Source: Epilithonimonas vandammei
GTDB taxonomy: Bacteria; Bacteroidota; Bacteroidia; Flavobacteriales; Weeksellaceae
Direction: 5' to 3'
DNA: 64,000 bases
NCBI RefSeq assembly: GCF_003860525.1
Contig: NZ_CP034161.1
Coordinates: forward strand, 2,728,001-2,792,000
Positions 36,698-44,480 of this stretch are shown in pieces (the stretch's first letter is position 1; each line of letters starts with the position of its first letter). The translations under genes and the position numbers were made by a program. The notes beneath the pieces were generated by a model that saw nothing but the letters and a program-made list of their open reading frames with translations, made no database searches and was not told the origin of the DNA.

Positions 36698-36783
36698 TTT
36701 CCAATATGTTTGTAAATGTAATTTTTTAACTTTTTATCTAAACTATTATTAAAAAGCAAACTTATCACCACTTCGTTAGGTTT

Positions 36784-36810
36784 GGGAGCGGAAGGCGGAT
36801 TAAGCTGCCC
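36784..36810. repeat. Right half of the interrupted dispersed repeat
   Basis: GGGAGCGGAAGGCGG followed by ATTAAGCTGCCC, closely similar to GGAACGAAGGACGG then ACTAAGCTGCCC in the intact unit at 42763-42847. Confidence 0.65.
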
Positions 36811-36819
36811 AAAAATAAT

Positions 36820-36853
36820 AAAAAGCACTGAAGTCTGAACTCCAATGCTTTTT
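36820..36853 (-). terminator. Terminator of the ATP synthase operon
   Basis: Arms AAAAAGCA-TG and CA-TGCTTTTT around a 12-nt loop. It lies 34 bp past the atpG stop on the minus strand. Confidence 0.75.
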
Positions 36854-36886
36854 ATAACTAACTACTAACTTTAACTTATAAATATA

Positions 36887-37753
36887 TCAACTGTTTTTGA
36901 GAGCTTCTGCTCCGGAAACAATTTCTAAAATTTCATTAGTGATGGCTGCCTGTCTTGCTTTGTTATAGAAAATCTTAAGGTCATTTCTAAGTGCTTCTGC
37001 ATTGTCAGTCGCCTTATGCATCGCTGTCATCCTTGCACCGTGCTCTGATGCTACAGAATCTAAAACAGCTTTGAATATTTGAGTTTTAATCGATTTTGGA
37101 ATCAATGTTTTAAGGATTTCCTCCCGACCTGGCTCAAAGATGTAATCTACATTTACGTCTAAACTTGCTTTCTCTGCAGAAACAGCAATAGGCAAAACCT
37201 GCTCTGTTACTACTTCCTGAGTAGCTGCATTGATAAATTTATTGTAAACGACATACACTTTATCAAATTTACCAGCTTTGAAATCCGACATTACTTTTTC
37301 CGTCATATTGGAAACGTGGTCAAAAGAAAGATTATCGAATAAAGAACTGTGGTTTTCATAAACCGTTTTGTTCTTTCTCATCGCATCAAAAGCCTTCTTA
37401 CCGATGGTCAAAACTTCTGTTTCCACATTATTATTAGCAGAAAACTGTAAGTTCATCTCCTTGATTACAGATGAGTTGAAAGCTCCAGCCAAACCTCTGT
37501 TGGAAGTTACTGCAATGAAAAGCACTTTTTTCACCTCTCTTTCTATAGCGAATTCTGAGATACTGTCAGCATCAGAAGCAGCACTTACGTTCTCTATAAT
37601 CTCCTGAAGTTTTTCTGAGTAAGGTCTCAGCATTACGATTGCGTCTTGTGCTTTCTTTAGTTTCGCAGCGGAAACCATTTTCATAGCACTGGTAATCTGC
37701 ATCGTAGAAGATATCGATGAAATTCTGCCTCGTATTTCTTTTAAGTTTGCCAT
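36887..37753 (-). CDS. atpG: ATP synthase F1 gamma subunit
   Basis: 288 residues, the central rotor shaft of F1. The N-terminal helix MANLKEIRGRISSISSTMQITSAMKMVSAAKL and the C-terminal helix SEHGARMTAMHKATDNAEAL with KARQAAITNEILEIVSGAEAL are both typical. It is the last gene of the operon. atpD and atpC do not follow, as is usual in Flavobacteriia, where they lie elsewhere. It is separated from atpA by an 85-bp gap filled with a GTTGTTGG-type repeat. Confidence 0.97.
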   Translation of the reverse strand: MANLKEIRGRISSISSTMQITSAMKMVSAAKLKKAQDAIVMLRPYSEKLQEIIENVSAASDADSISEFAIEREVKKVLFIAVTSNRGLAGAFNSSVIKEMNLQFSANNNVETEVLTIGKKAFDAMRKNKTVYENHSSLFDNLSFDHVSNMTEKVMSDFKAGKFDKVYVVYNKFINAATQEVVTEQVLPIAVSAEKASLDVNVDYIFEPGREEILKTLIPKSIKTQIFKAVLDSVASEHGARMTAMHKATDNAEALRNDLKIFYNKARQAAITNEILEIVSGAEALKNS

Positions 37754-37838
37754 ATTTATTTAGTTGTTGGTTGTCGGTTGTTGGTTGTTAGTTTTAGAAA
37801 ATTCTGTCAACTATCAACCAAAAACCATCAACTAATTT
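37754..37838. repeat. GTTGTTGG-type repeat between atpA and atpG
   Basis: A run of GTTGTTGG/GTTGTCGG units (about 37757-37790) is followed by oppositely oriented CAACTATCAACC and CCATCAACTAA (about 37808-37833), so the gap can fold on itself. A similar stretch fills the hemJ-gldF gap (27008-27042). Confidence 0.6.
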
Positions 37839-39416
37839 TTAATTATACTTCGATGCAAGCTCAGTTGCAACCTGCTTGAGAGTTCCTGTGATTGAGTCAT
37901 CAATCTTACCAGCTTTAAGCGCTGACATAACTTCTGGGTGTTTATTTCTCAGGAAATCAACATATTCTACCTGAAACTCCTTCACTTTTCTGATTGGGAT
38001 ATTTCTCAAGAGGTTTTCAGTACCTGCATAAATCATAGCCACTTGGCTTTCTACAGGAAGCGGAGAGTTTACCGGCTGCTTTAAAAGCTCCACGTTTCTT
38101 TCTCCTTTAGAGATTACCGCCAAAGTTGCAGCATCTAAGTCAGAACCGAACTTAGCAAACGCTTCCAATTCTTTATATTGAGCCTGGTCTAGTTTCAAAG
38201 TACCAGACACTTTTTTCATTGATTTGATTTGAGCGTTACCTCCTACTCTAGATACAGAGATACCAACGTTAATTGCTGGACGAACACCTGAGTTAAACAA
38301 ATCAGACTCTAGGAAAATCTGTCCGTCTGTAATTGAGATTACGTTTGTAGGAATATATGCAGAAACGTCACCAGCTTGAGTTTCGATGATAGGAAGAGCT
38401 GTTAATGAACCACCTCCTTTCACGATTGGTTTAAGAGATTCTGGCAAATCATTCATTTGTTTTGCGATAGAATCATCAGCAATTACTTTTGCCGCTCTTT
38501 CCAACAATCTGGAGTGTAGGTAGAAAACGTCTCCTGGATAAGCCTCACGTCCCGGTGGTCTTCTCAATAGAAGAGAAAGCTCACGGTAAGCAACCGCTTG
38601 TTTTGACAAATCATCATAAACGATCAAAGCAGCACGACCAGTATCACGGAAATATTCTCCGATAGAAGCACCTGCCATGGCAGAGTAAACCTGCATTGGA
38701 ACTGGGTCCGAAGCATTTGCAGCCACAACCACAGTGTAAGCCAAAGCGCCTTTGTCTTCTAAAGTTTTAACGATTTGTGCTACAGTGGAAGCTTTTTGTC
38801 CAATTGCAACATATATACAATATACTGGCTGACCAGCATCATAAAATTCTTTTTGATTGATAATGGTATCGATAGCTACAACCGTTTTACCAGTCTGTCT
38901 GTCACCAATAATCAACTCTCTTTGTCCTCTTCCTACAGGAATCATAGAATCGATAGCAACGATACCAGTCTGAAGGGGCTCAGTTACCGGCTGACGGAAG
39001 ATAACTCCCGGCGCTTTTCTTTCCAAAGGCATCTCATAAAGTTCTCCTTCGATAGGTCCTTTTCCATCAATTGGATTTCCTAGAGTATCAACAACTCTAC
39101 CAAGCATTCCTTCTCCTACTTTGATAGAAGAAATTCTGTTAGTTCTTTTTACAGTATCGCCTTCTTTTACCAATTTGGATTCACCAAGAAGCGCAACACC
39201 TACGTTATCTTCTTCAAGGTTAAGAACAATACCTTCTACTCCAGCTTCGAATCTTACCAATTCTCCGTACTGAACGTTTTCTAAACCGTAAACACGAGCA
39301 ATACCATCACCTATTGTAAGAACAGTACCAACTTCTTCTACGTTAGATTGAGTATCGAAATTTGCTAATTGCTGCTTCAGTATCGCTGATACTTCTGCCG
39401 GATTTATTTCTGCCAT
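37839..39416 (-). CDS. atpA: ATP synthase F1 alpha subunit
   Basis: 525 residues, the non-catalytic nucleotide-binding subunit. The P-loop [15 protein letters not shown] is at about residue 171, and the C-terminal domain carries the alpha signature [13 protein letters not shown]. The N-terminus contains the usual alpha start with [11 protein letters not shown]. It is complete, and its start lies 17 bp after the atpH stop. Confidence 0.98.
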   Translation of the reverse strand: MAEINPAEVSAILKQQLANFDTQSNVEEVGTVLTIGDGIARVYGLENVQYGELVRFEAGVEGIVLNLEEDNVGVALLGESKLVKEGDTVKRTNRISSIKVGEGMLGRVVDTLGNPIDGKGPIEGELYEMPLERKAPGVIFRQPVTEPLQTGIVAIDSMIPVGRGQRELIIGDRQTGKTVVAIDTIINQKEFYDAGQPVYCIYVAIGQKASTVAQIVKTLEDKGALAYTVVVAANASDPVPMQVYSAMAGASIGEYFRDTGRAALIVYDDLSKQAVAYRELSLLLRRPPGREAYPGDVFYLHSRLLERAAKVIADDSIAKQMNDLPESLKPIVKGGGSLTALPIIETQAGDVSAYIPTNVISITDGQIFLESDLFNSGVRPAINVGISVSRVGGNAQIKSMKKVSGTLKLDQAQYKELEAFAKFGSDLDAATLAVISKGERNVELLKQPVNSPLPVESQVAMIYAGTENLLRNIPIRKVKEFQVEYVDFLRNKHPEVMSALKAGKIDDSITGTLKQVATELASKYN

Positions 39417-39433
39417 TATATGGTTGTTTTTTC

Positions 39434-39970
39434 TTAATTAAGTTGAAATTCTTTTTTGATGTTGCTAAGTTTAGTTCTAACTGAAGCATCAATTTGCTGA
39501 TCACCTACTCTTAGGATATAACCTCCGAGAATTTCTGGTTTGATAATCGTTTCCAAATCATAGTTAGTAACATTGACCATTTTGGAATCAGCAATAATCT
39601 TTTGAATATTTTGTTCTGATAACTTAGAAGCGCTTGTCAAAGAAATTCTCTGAGTCCCTTTGATGTCTTCTACTTTATTAATGAATTCCTGAGCAATACC
39701 TTTGAGCTGAGATTCTCTTCCCTGCTTGATAACAAGTCTGATCAAGTTTTTAGCAACAGGTGAAAAATCCTTGAATATTTCTAAAGCAATTGCTTCTTTC
39801 TTTCTTGCATCAATGATGGGTGTACTGAAAAACTGATTCAGGTCTTTAGATTGCGACATTATTTTAACAATGTCTTTCATCTCATTGAAAACAGCTTCTG
39901 TATTACCGGATTCCTGAGTAAAATCCAATAAACCCTGCCCGTATCTTTTAGCTACTTTAGATGTCAGCAT
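39434..39970 (-). CDS. atpH: ATP synthase delta subunit
   Basis: 178 residues, part of the peripheral stalk that holds F1 still. It has the helical N-domain ([17 protein letters not shown]) and the C-terminal signature [31 protein letters not shown]. It starts 5 bp after the atpF stop. Confidence 0.95.
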   Translation of the reverse strand: MLTSKVAKRYGQGLLDFTQESGNTEAVFNEMKDIVKIMSQSKDLNQFFSTPIIDARKKEAIALEIFKDFSPVAKNLIRLVIKQGRESQLKGIAQEFINKVEDIKGTQRISLTSASKLSEQNIQKIIADSKMVNVTNYDLETIIKPEILGGYILRVGDQQIDASVRTKLSNIKKEFQLN

Positions 39971-39975
39971 CCTGA

Positions 39976-40473
39976 TTAGTTAAGGTTAGACTTGTTAAGA
40001 ATATTTTCTACCAAAGCGTTCTGAGCGCCATCGTTGTTTAATTTCTCTCTTAAGATATTTTCAGCGATGTTTACAGACAATGTTCCAATTTGAGTTTTGA
40101 TGTCAGCCATAGCTGCATTTTTCTCAGACTGTATAGACTGTCTTGCAGCAGCGATCATCTTCTCTCCTTCTACTTTAGCACTGTCCTTTGCTTCATTTAC
40201 GATTTTATCCTTCATTTCTCTCGCTTCTTTCAAGATGCCGTCTCTTTCAGCTCTTGCTTCGCGTAGGATTCTTTCGTTATCTTCTTTCAACTGAGCCATT
40301 TCTTGTTTAGCTAATTTAGCTTGATTAAGCGCATCGATGATAGAAGTTTCTCTCTCGTCGATAGATTTAAGAATTGGTTTCCAAGCAAATTTTCCTAATA
40401 CGAAAAGTAAGATTAAGAAAATAATAGACTGGATGATAAATAATCCTGATGAAAACTGATGAAGTAATTCCAT
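39976..40473 (-). CDS. atpF: ATP synthase Fo subunit b
   Basis: 165 residues. One N-terminal membrane helix (about 8-27, FSSGLFIIQSIIFLILLFVLGKFAW) is followed by a long charged helix that forms the stator stalk. The length and the APIL/KPIL-type sequence after the helix (KPILKSIDERE) are standard. A strong hairpin lies in the gap to atpE. Confidence 0.95.
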   Translation of the reverse strand: MELLHQFSSGLFIIQSIIFLILLFVLGKFAWKPILKSIDERETSIIDALNQAKLAKQEMAQLKEDNERILREARAERDGILKEAREMKDKIVNEAKDSAKVEGEKMIAAARQSIQSEKNAAMADIKTQIGTLSVNIAENILREKLNNDGAQNALVENILNKSNLN

Positions 40474-40513
40474 TATATACTTAGATTAATTTTTTAAAAT
40501 TTTTTTTTAATTT

Positions 40514-40548
40514 AAACATTGCTGCAGCCAACCGCTGCAACAATGTTT
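40514..40548 (-). promoter_or_regulatory. Stem-loop between atpE and atpF
   Basis: Arms AAACATTG-TGCAGC and GCTGCA-CAATGTTT with one mismatch and a short loop. On the minus strand it follows the atpE stop by 16 bp and has no T run after it, so it is unlikely to terminate. It could stabilise the atpE 3' end. Confidence 0.55.
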
Positions 40549-40564
40549 TGAATTTTTGTTTGGC

Positions 40565-40756
40565 TTATGATGCGAATAACGCAGCGAAAGCAACACCTTC
40601 TACTAGTGCAGCAGCAATAAGCATAGCAGTTTGGATTTTTCCAGATTGTTCTGGTTGTCTAGCGATCGCTTCAAGAGCAGCAGCACCAATTTTTCCAAGA
40701 CCGATACCTACACCTAGTACAATAAGACCTGCACCAATAATTCTAGGGATTTCCAT
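40565..40756 (-). CDS. atpE: ATP synthase Fo subunit c
   Basis: 63 residues in two membrane helices. Helix 1 is GAGLIVLGVGIGLGKIG, the polar loop is ARQPEQSGK, and helix 2 is MLIAAALVEGVAFAALF with the proton-carrying Glu at about residue 54. No extra Na+-site residues were recognised, so a proton-driven ring is likely. Its start lies 36 bp after the atpB stop. A hairpin follows it. Confidence 0.95.
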   Translation of the reverse strand: MEIPRIIGAGLIVLGVGIGLGKIGAAALEAIARQPEQSGKIQTAMLIAAALVEGVAFAALFAS

Positions 40757-40792
40757 AATATATAATTTAAAAAATTGTTTTTATACTTTTAA

Positions 40793-41908
40793 TTAATGAG
40801 CGTGTTCGTGCTCGTGTTCTTCAACCGCCATACCGATAAACAAAGCAGAAAGCATTGTAAAGATATAAGCCTGCAGGAACGCTACTAATACTTCTAATAA
40901 ATAAATTACAAATGTCAAGAATGGGAAAGCAACTCCTGCAATCCAATTTTTGAAAATGTAAATTGAACCAATCAAAGTCATTACAACGATGTGACCTGCT
41001 GTCATATTTGCAAAAAGTCGAATCATCAAAGCGAAAGGCTTAGTCAAAGTTCCCAACAATTCGATTGGCATCATAATAAACTTCATTGGAACAGGAACTC
41101 CCGGCATCCAAAAGATATGTTTCCAATAATCTTTTGAACCTGAGAAAGTCGTAATCAAATAAGTCATAATTGCTAAGAAGAATGTAATAGCAATATTACC
41201 TGTTACGTTAATTCCAAAAGGCATTAAACCTAAAACATTTAGGAATAAGATGAAGAAAAATACAGTTAATAAATAACCCATAAATCTCTTATACTTATGT
41301 CCGATGTTTGGAATCGCGATATCATCTCTTACAAAAATAATGATCGGCTCAAGGAATTTTGCAACTCCAGTTGGTACCAATGATTTCTTGTAAGACCTAG
41401 CCATTCCTCCGAACAACACGATCATCAAAAGCGCCACTAAGAAAATAACCAAAACACTTTTTGTAATTGATAAATCCAAAACTCTTTTTTCAGTTGGGTG
41501 ATGGTCTTTATCGAATGTTAAAGTTCCTTTAGAATCTGTTCTGTAGATTTTTTCGTGATGAAGTTTGTAGAATTTACCTTTGCTTTCCACCGGAGAACCG
41601 TGGATAAACTCGCGTCCATCCACACCCTTAGTATTACTCATAAAGAAATGAAACCCTTCATCATAAATAATTACCGGCAAAGGAAAACCAATATGATGAC
41701 CGTCTTTAACCATCAATGCAAAATCGTGAGCATCCAAAATGTGATGATCTACGAATTCCTTAACTTCCTTAGTCCTCTCTTCTTTTCCAGAAAGTTCCGG
41801 AGTTTCAGTTACAGCTTTACCGTGTTGATTTTCAACATTTTCGTGCTGAGCGAAAGCGCTTGCAAACATCAATAAACTGTAAAATAAAATTGCCGTTTTC
41901 TTTAGCAT
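40793..41908 (-). CDS. atpB: ATP synthase Fo subunit a (long Bacteroidota form)
   Basis: 371 residues. A signal peptide (MLKKTAILFYSLLMFASAFAQ) and a periplasmic segment of about 120 residues precede the membrane part, which has the essential Arg in ALMIRLFANMTAGH. The extra N-terminal domain is usual in this phylum. The C-terminus is rich in His/Glu (EEHEHEHAH). It has its own TATTTTTG box upstream although it is inside the operon. Confidence 0.95.
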   Translation of the reverse strand: MLKKTAILFYSLLMFASAFAQHENVENQHGKAVTETPELSGKEERTKEVKEFVDHHILDAHDFALMVKDGHHIGFPLPVIIYDEGFHFFMSNTKGVDGREFIHGSPVESKGKFYKLHHEKIYRTDSKGTLTFDKDHHPTEKRVLDLSITKSVLVIFLVALLMIVLFGGMARSYKKSLVPTGVAKFLEPIIIFVRDDIAIPNIGHKYKRFMGYLLTVFFFILFLNVLGLMPFGINVTGNIAITFFLAIMTYLITTFSGSKDYWKHIFWMPGVPVPMKFIMMPIELLGTLTKPFALMIRLFANMTAGHIVVMTLIGSIYIFKNWIAGVAFPFLTFVIYLLEVLVAFLQAYIFTMLSALFIGMAVEEHEHEHAH

Positions 41909-41931
41909 CGGTAGATTTTTTTTTCGTTTTG

Positions 41932-41939
41932 CAAAAATA
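41932..41939 (-). promoter_or_regulatory. -7 promoter box upstream of atpB
   Basis: The minus strand reads TATTTTTG, an exact TAnnTTTG match 24 nt before the atpB ATG. Confidence 0.45.
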
Positions 41940-41968
41940 GACTATTTTTTCTCTTTTGAAGAATATTT

Positions 41969-42340
41969 TTACTGTTTTTTGTCATAATTAATTAAACGAA
42001 TCGCATAGTATGTAAGCAACGCTGTTAGAACAAAATATGGAACTATAAAATGGAATTTATAATTAGGAATTTCCTCGAAATGAAGCTTATTTTTAATGAG
42101 ATACATCATTCCAAATTTTACAAGAATAAGACCTATTACAGCTAGACCAAGGAATTGCGGAACGATTTTATTGATGAGGACAATCAGCGTTATCATCATC
42201 ATAAAAATGATGCTAAGGAATAAGTAAAACTTGATAATAATAACTTCATCCAGGTGCAATGCAAATTTCCAAATTGCGAAATGTATAATAAATGTGAGAA
42301 AAAATATCACACTGATAATTAAATTACTTTTTTTTTGCAT
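41969..42340 (-). CDS. Small membrane protein between atpZ and atpB (AtpI-like position)
   Basis: 123 residues with four membrane helices (about 8-28, 35-57, 64-84 and 95-117) and little else. The position directly after atpZ (17-nt overlap) and before atpB is that of AtpI in other bacteria, a helper of c-ring assembly or Mg2+ supply. Sequence similarity to AtpI is not evident to me, so the role is inferred only from place and topology. Confidence 0.75.
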   Translation of the reverse strand: MQKKSNLIISVIFFLTFIIHFAIWKFALHLDEVIIIKFYLFLSIIFMMMITLIVLINKIVPQFLGLAVIGLILVKFGMMYLIKNKLHFEEIPNYKFHFIVPYFVLTALLTYYAIRLINYDKKQ

Positions 42341-42578
42341 TGTCTTGTTCTTCTTTATTTAAAATTTCGAGCCTCTTCAAGGTGGTGTATAGTGAAAGGC
42401 AAAGCCCGCTGAGACCAATCACTAAAACCAAAACATTGGAACCTGTTTCAAAATATAGATCCAACTGATGTCCGCCCCAAAAAGCAATGCCAATAATAAA
42501 AAGCATCTGAAAAACAACAGACGAATACTTTCCATATTTTCTAAGGGAATCGGAGGCGTTATTTTTTTTGTCTTCCAA
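42324..42578 (-). CDS. AtpZ/AtpI family protein
   Basis: 84 residues with two membrane helices: SSVVFQMLFIIGIAFWGGHQLD (about 19-40) and VLVLVIGLSGLCLSLYTTLKRLE (about 49-71). The GGHQLD turn is the family hallmark. AtpZ-type proteins are encoded at the start of atp operons and help Fo assembly or divalent ion supply. First gene of the operon, with a TACTTTTG box 15 nt upstream. Confidence 0.85.
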   Translation of the reverse strand: MEDKKNNASDSLRKYGKYSSVVFQMLFIIGIAFWGGHQLDLYFETGSNVLVLVIGLSGLCLSLYTTLKRLEILNKEEQDNAKKK

Positions 42579-42592
42579 TTTTTTGATTTTTG

Positions 42593-42600
42593 CAAAAGTA
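42593..42600 (-). promoter_or_regulatory. -7 promoter box of the atp operon
   Basis: The minus strand reads TACTTTTG, an exact TAnnTTTG match 15 nt before the atpZ ATG. Confidence 0.5.
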
Positions 42601-42625
42601 AGGAAAATCTGCTTGGGAATTTTTT

Positions 42626-42711
42626 AACGCAAAGAGCGCAAAGATTTCTTTGACATTATTGAAAACATTTTAAGATTCGCTAAGGCGCTACGCTCAGCTA
42701 AGATTTCACTT
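42626..42711. repeat. CGCAAAG/GCTAAG-type dispersed repeat
   Basis: AACGCAAAGAGCGCAAAG (42626-42643) is followed by TTCGCTAAGGCGC and CGCTCAGCTAAG. It is related to the unit at 24369. It is part of the 422-bp gap between atpZ and ffh, which holds only repeats and promoters. Confidence 0.55.
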
Positions 42712-42762
42712 ATGATGACAAATAGTACATTATGTTATATAAAAATTATTTTACTTTGAATC

Positions 42763-42847
42763 TGCAGCCCAGCCTGAGTGGAGCTCTTTTTCTTTTTTTT
42801 TCGAAAACGAAAAAAGCGGGAACGAAGGACGGACTAAGCTGCCCAAA
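42763..42847. repeat. Intact GCAGCCC...GCTGCCC dispersed repeat
   Basis: Starts CTGCAGCCC and ends AAGCTGCCC, with an inner hairpin TTTTTTTCG / CGAAAAAA (about 42793-42816). It is the uninterrupted counterpart of the unit split by the IS110 element. A/T-rich GATAAA/GATGATT tandem words follow to about 42900. Confidence 0.65.
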
Positions 42848-42967
42848 TAATATAAATGATAAACGATCAATGATAAAAGATGATTAATAATTGATAAATG
42901 ATTGGGGAATAAAAATTCAAATCGACTCATTTTCAAATTATCTGATTAACAAATCATCTAATTTTCT

Positions 42968-42975
42968 TATTTTTG
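42968..42975 (+). promoter_or_regulatory. -7 promoter box of ffh
   Basis: TATTTTTG, an exact TAnnTTTG match 25 nt before the ffh ATG. Confidence 0.5.
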
Positions 42976-43000
42976 CAGACTTAAATATCCTATTAAAGTT

Positions 43001-44365
43001 ATGTTTAACAGTTTACAAGACAAGCTAGATAAAGCGCTTCATAATATTTCGGGCCGTGGAAAAATCACGGAAATCAACGTTGCAGAAACGGTAAAGGAGA
43101 TCCGAAGAGCATTGGTGGATGCCGATGTCAATTATAAAGTTGCCAAAGACCTTACAAAAAGAGTTCAGGATAAAGCGATTGGAGAAAACGTTTTGACATC
43201 GCTAACGCCGGGACAATTGATGACGAAAATTGTTCACGACGAATTGGTAGATTTGATGGGTGGTTCTCAAGAAGGAATCAATCTTTCCGGGAAGCCGACT
43301 GTCATTTTGATTGCTGGTCTACAAGGTTCTGGTAAAACAACTTTCTCCGGAAAATTAGCCAACTATCTGAAACAAAAAAGAAGCAAAAAGCCACTTTTGG
43401 TAGCTTGTGACGTTTACAGACCTGCAGCGATTGACCAGTTGAAAGTTCTTGGTGGACAAATCAATATTGAAGTTTACACCGAACTTGATAATAAAAACCC
43501 TGTTGCTATTGCTGAAAATGCGATAAATTATGCAAAGTCAAACGGATTCGATACAGTCATCGTGGATACTGCTGGTCGTTTGGCGATTGATGAGCAGATG
43601 ATGAACGAAATCAAGTCTGTTCATCAAACGATTAAGCCGACAGAGACGCTTTTTGTGGTCGATTCGATGACAGGACAAGATGCTGTGAATACGGCTAAAG
43701 CCTTTAATGACACTTTGAATTTTGACGGTGTTGTTCTTACGAAATTGGATGGTGATACACGTGGTGGAGCTGCCTTGACAATTCGTTCTGTTGTAGAAAA
43801 GCCTATCAAATTTATTTCTACCGGAGAAAAAATGGAAGCGCTTGACCTTTTCTATCCGGAAAGGATGGCAGACAGAATCCTAGGAATGGGAGACGTTGTT
43901 TCCTTGGTTGAAAGAGCTCAGGAACAATTTGATGAGGAGGAAGCTAAAAAACTTCACAAGAAAATCGCTAAAAATGAATTTGGTTTCGATGATTTCTTAA
44001 AGCAGATCAACCAAATCAAAAAAATGGGTAATATGAAGGATCTGATGGGAATGATTCCGGGTGTTGGAAAAGCGATTAAAGATATGGACATCAATGACGA
44101 TGCTTTCAAACACATCGAAGCAATTATCCACTCAATGACGCCCGACGAAAGAAGAAGACCTTCTATCATCAATGTTTCCAGAAAACAAAGAATTGCTAAA
44201 GGCTCGGGAAGAAAGCTAGAAGATGTAAATGCCTTGATGAAGCAATTTGACCAAATGGGCAAAATGATGAAAATGATCCAAGGCCCTCAAGGCAAGCAAA
44301 TGATGCAAATGATGAGCAAAATGCCGAATATGCCTGGAATGGGTGGCGGATTGTTTGGGAGATAG
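43001..44365 (+). CDS. ffh: Signal recognition particle protein Ffh
   Basis: 454 residues. The N domain is followed by the GTPase G domain with GLQGSGKTTFSGKLA (about residue 106), DTAGRLAIDEQMM and TKLDGDTRGGAAL. A C-terminal Met-rich M domain binds 4.5S RNA and signal sequences (MKMIQGPQGKQMMQMMSKM). It guides nascent membrane proteins to FtsY. The last residues (MPGMGGGLFGR) are typical. A strong terminator follows. Confidence 0.97.
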   Translation: MFNSLQDKLDKALHNISGRGKITEINVAETVKEIRRALVDADVNYKVAKDLTKRVQDKAIGENVLTSLTPGQLMTKIVHDELVDLMGGSQEGINLSGKPTVILIAGLQGSGKTTFSGKLANYLKQKRSKKPLLVACDVYRPAAIDQLKVLGGQINIEVYTELDNKNPVAIAENAINYAKSNGFDTVIVDTAGRLAIDEQMMNEIKSVHQTIKPTETLFVVDSMTGQDAVNTAKAFNDTLNFDGVVLTKLDGDTRGGAALTIRSVVEKPIKFISTGEKMEALDLFYPERMADRILGMGDVVSLVERAQEQFDEEEAKKLHKKIAKNEFGFDDFLKQINQIKKMGNMKDLMGMIPGVGKAIKDMDINDDAFKHIEAIIHSMTPDERRRPSIINVSRKQRIAKGSGRKLEDVNALMKQFDQMGKMMKMIQGPQGKQMMQMMSKMPNMPGMGGGLFGR

Positions 44366-44384
44366 AATTACTTTATATAAATTC

Positions 44385-44417
44385 AAAAACCTGAGAACAT
44401 TGTTTCTCAGGTTTTTT
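44385..44417 (+). terminator. Terminator of ffh
   Basis: Perfect arms AAAACCTGAGAA / TTCTCAGGTTTT with a six-base loop and a T run. Confidence 0.85.
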
Positions 44418-44429
44418 GTTGTTAGAATA

Positions 44430-44467
44430 TTAATATTAAACCCGCATTGCTGCGGGTTTAATATTAA
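44430..44467 (-). terminator. Long perfect hairpin after the SusD gene
   Basis: Seventeen-bp perfect arms (TTAATATTAAACCCGCA and its complement) around TTGC. It lies 14 bp past the susD stop on the minus strand and may act in both directions. Confidence 0.8.
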
Positions 44468-44480
44468 GGATATTATAAAC

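Larger units (their letters stand above)
35502..36783 (-). mobile_element. IS110-family insertion sequence (about 1.28 kb)
   Basis: One DEDD transposase with about 54 bp of non-coding end downstream (35502-35555) and about 255 bp upstream (36528-36783). The boundaries come from the two halves of the interrupted repeat on each side and are good to a few bases. As expected for IS110, there are no terminal inverted repeats of the usual kind and no long target duplication. The long upstream non-coding end is the place where IS110 elements encode their bridge RNA. Confidence 0.75.

Noticed and set aside
36640..36828. A 62-codon minus-strand open frame next to the IS110 transposase
   Set aside because: It lies across the IS110 upstream end and the flanking repeat. 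Its composition is that of A/T-rich non-coding DNA, and it overlaps the proposed RNA stem.
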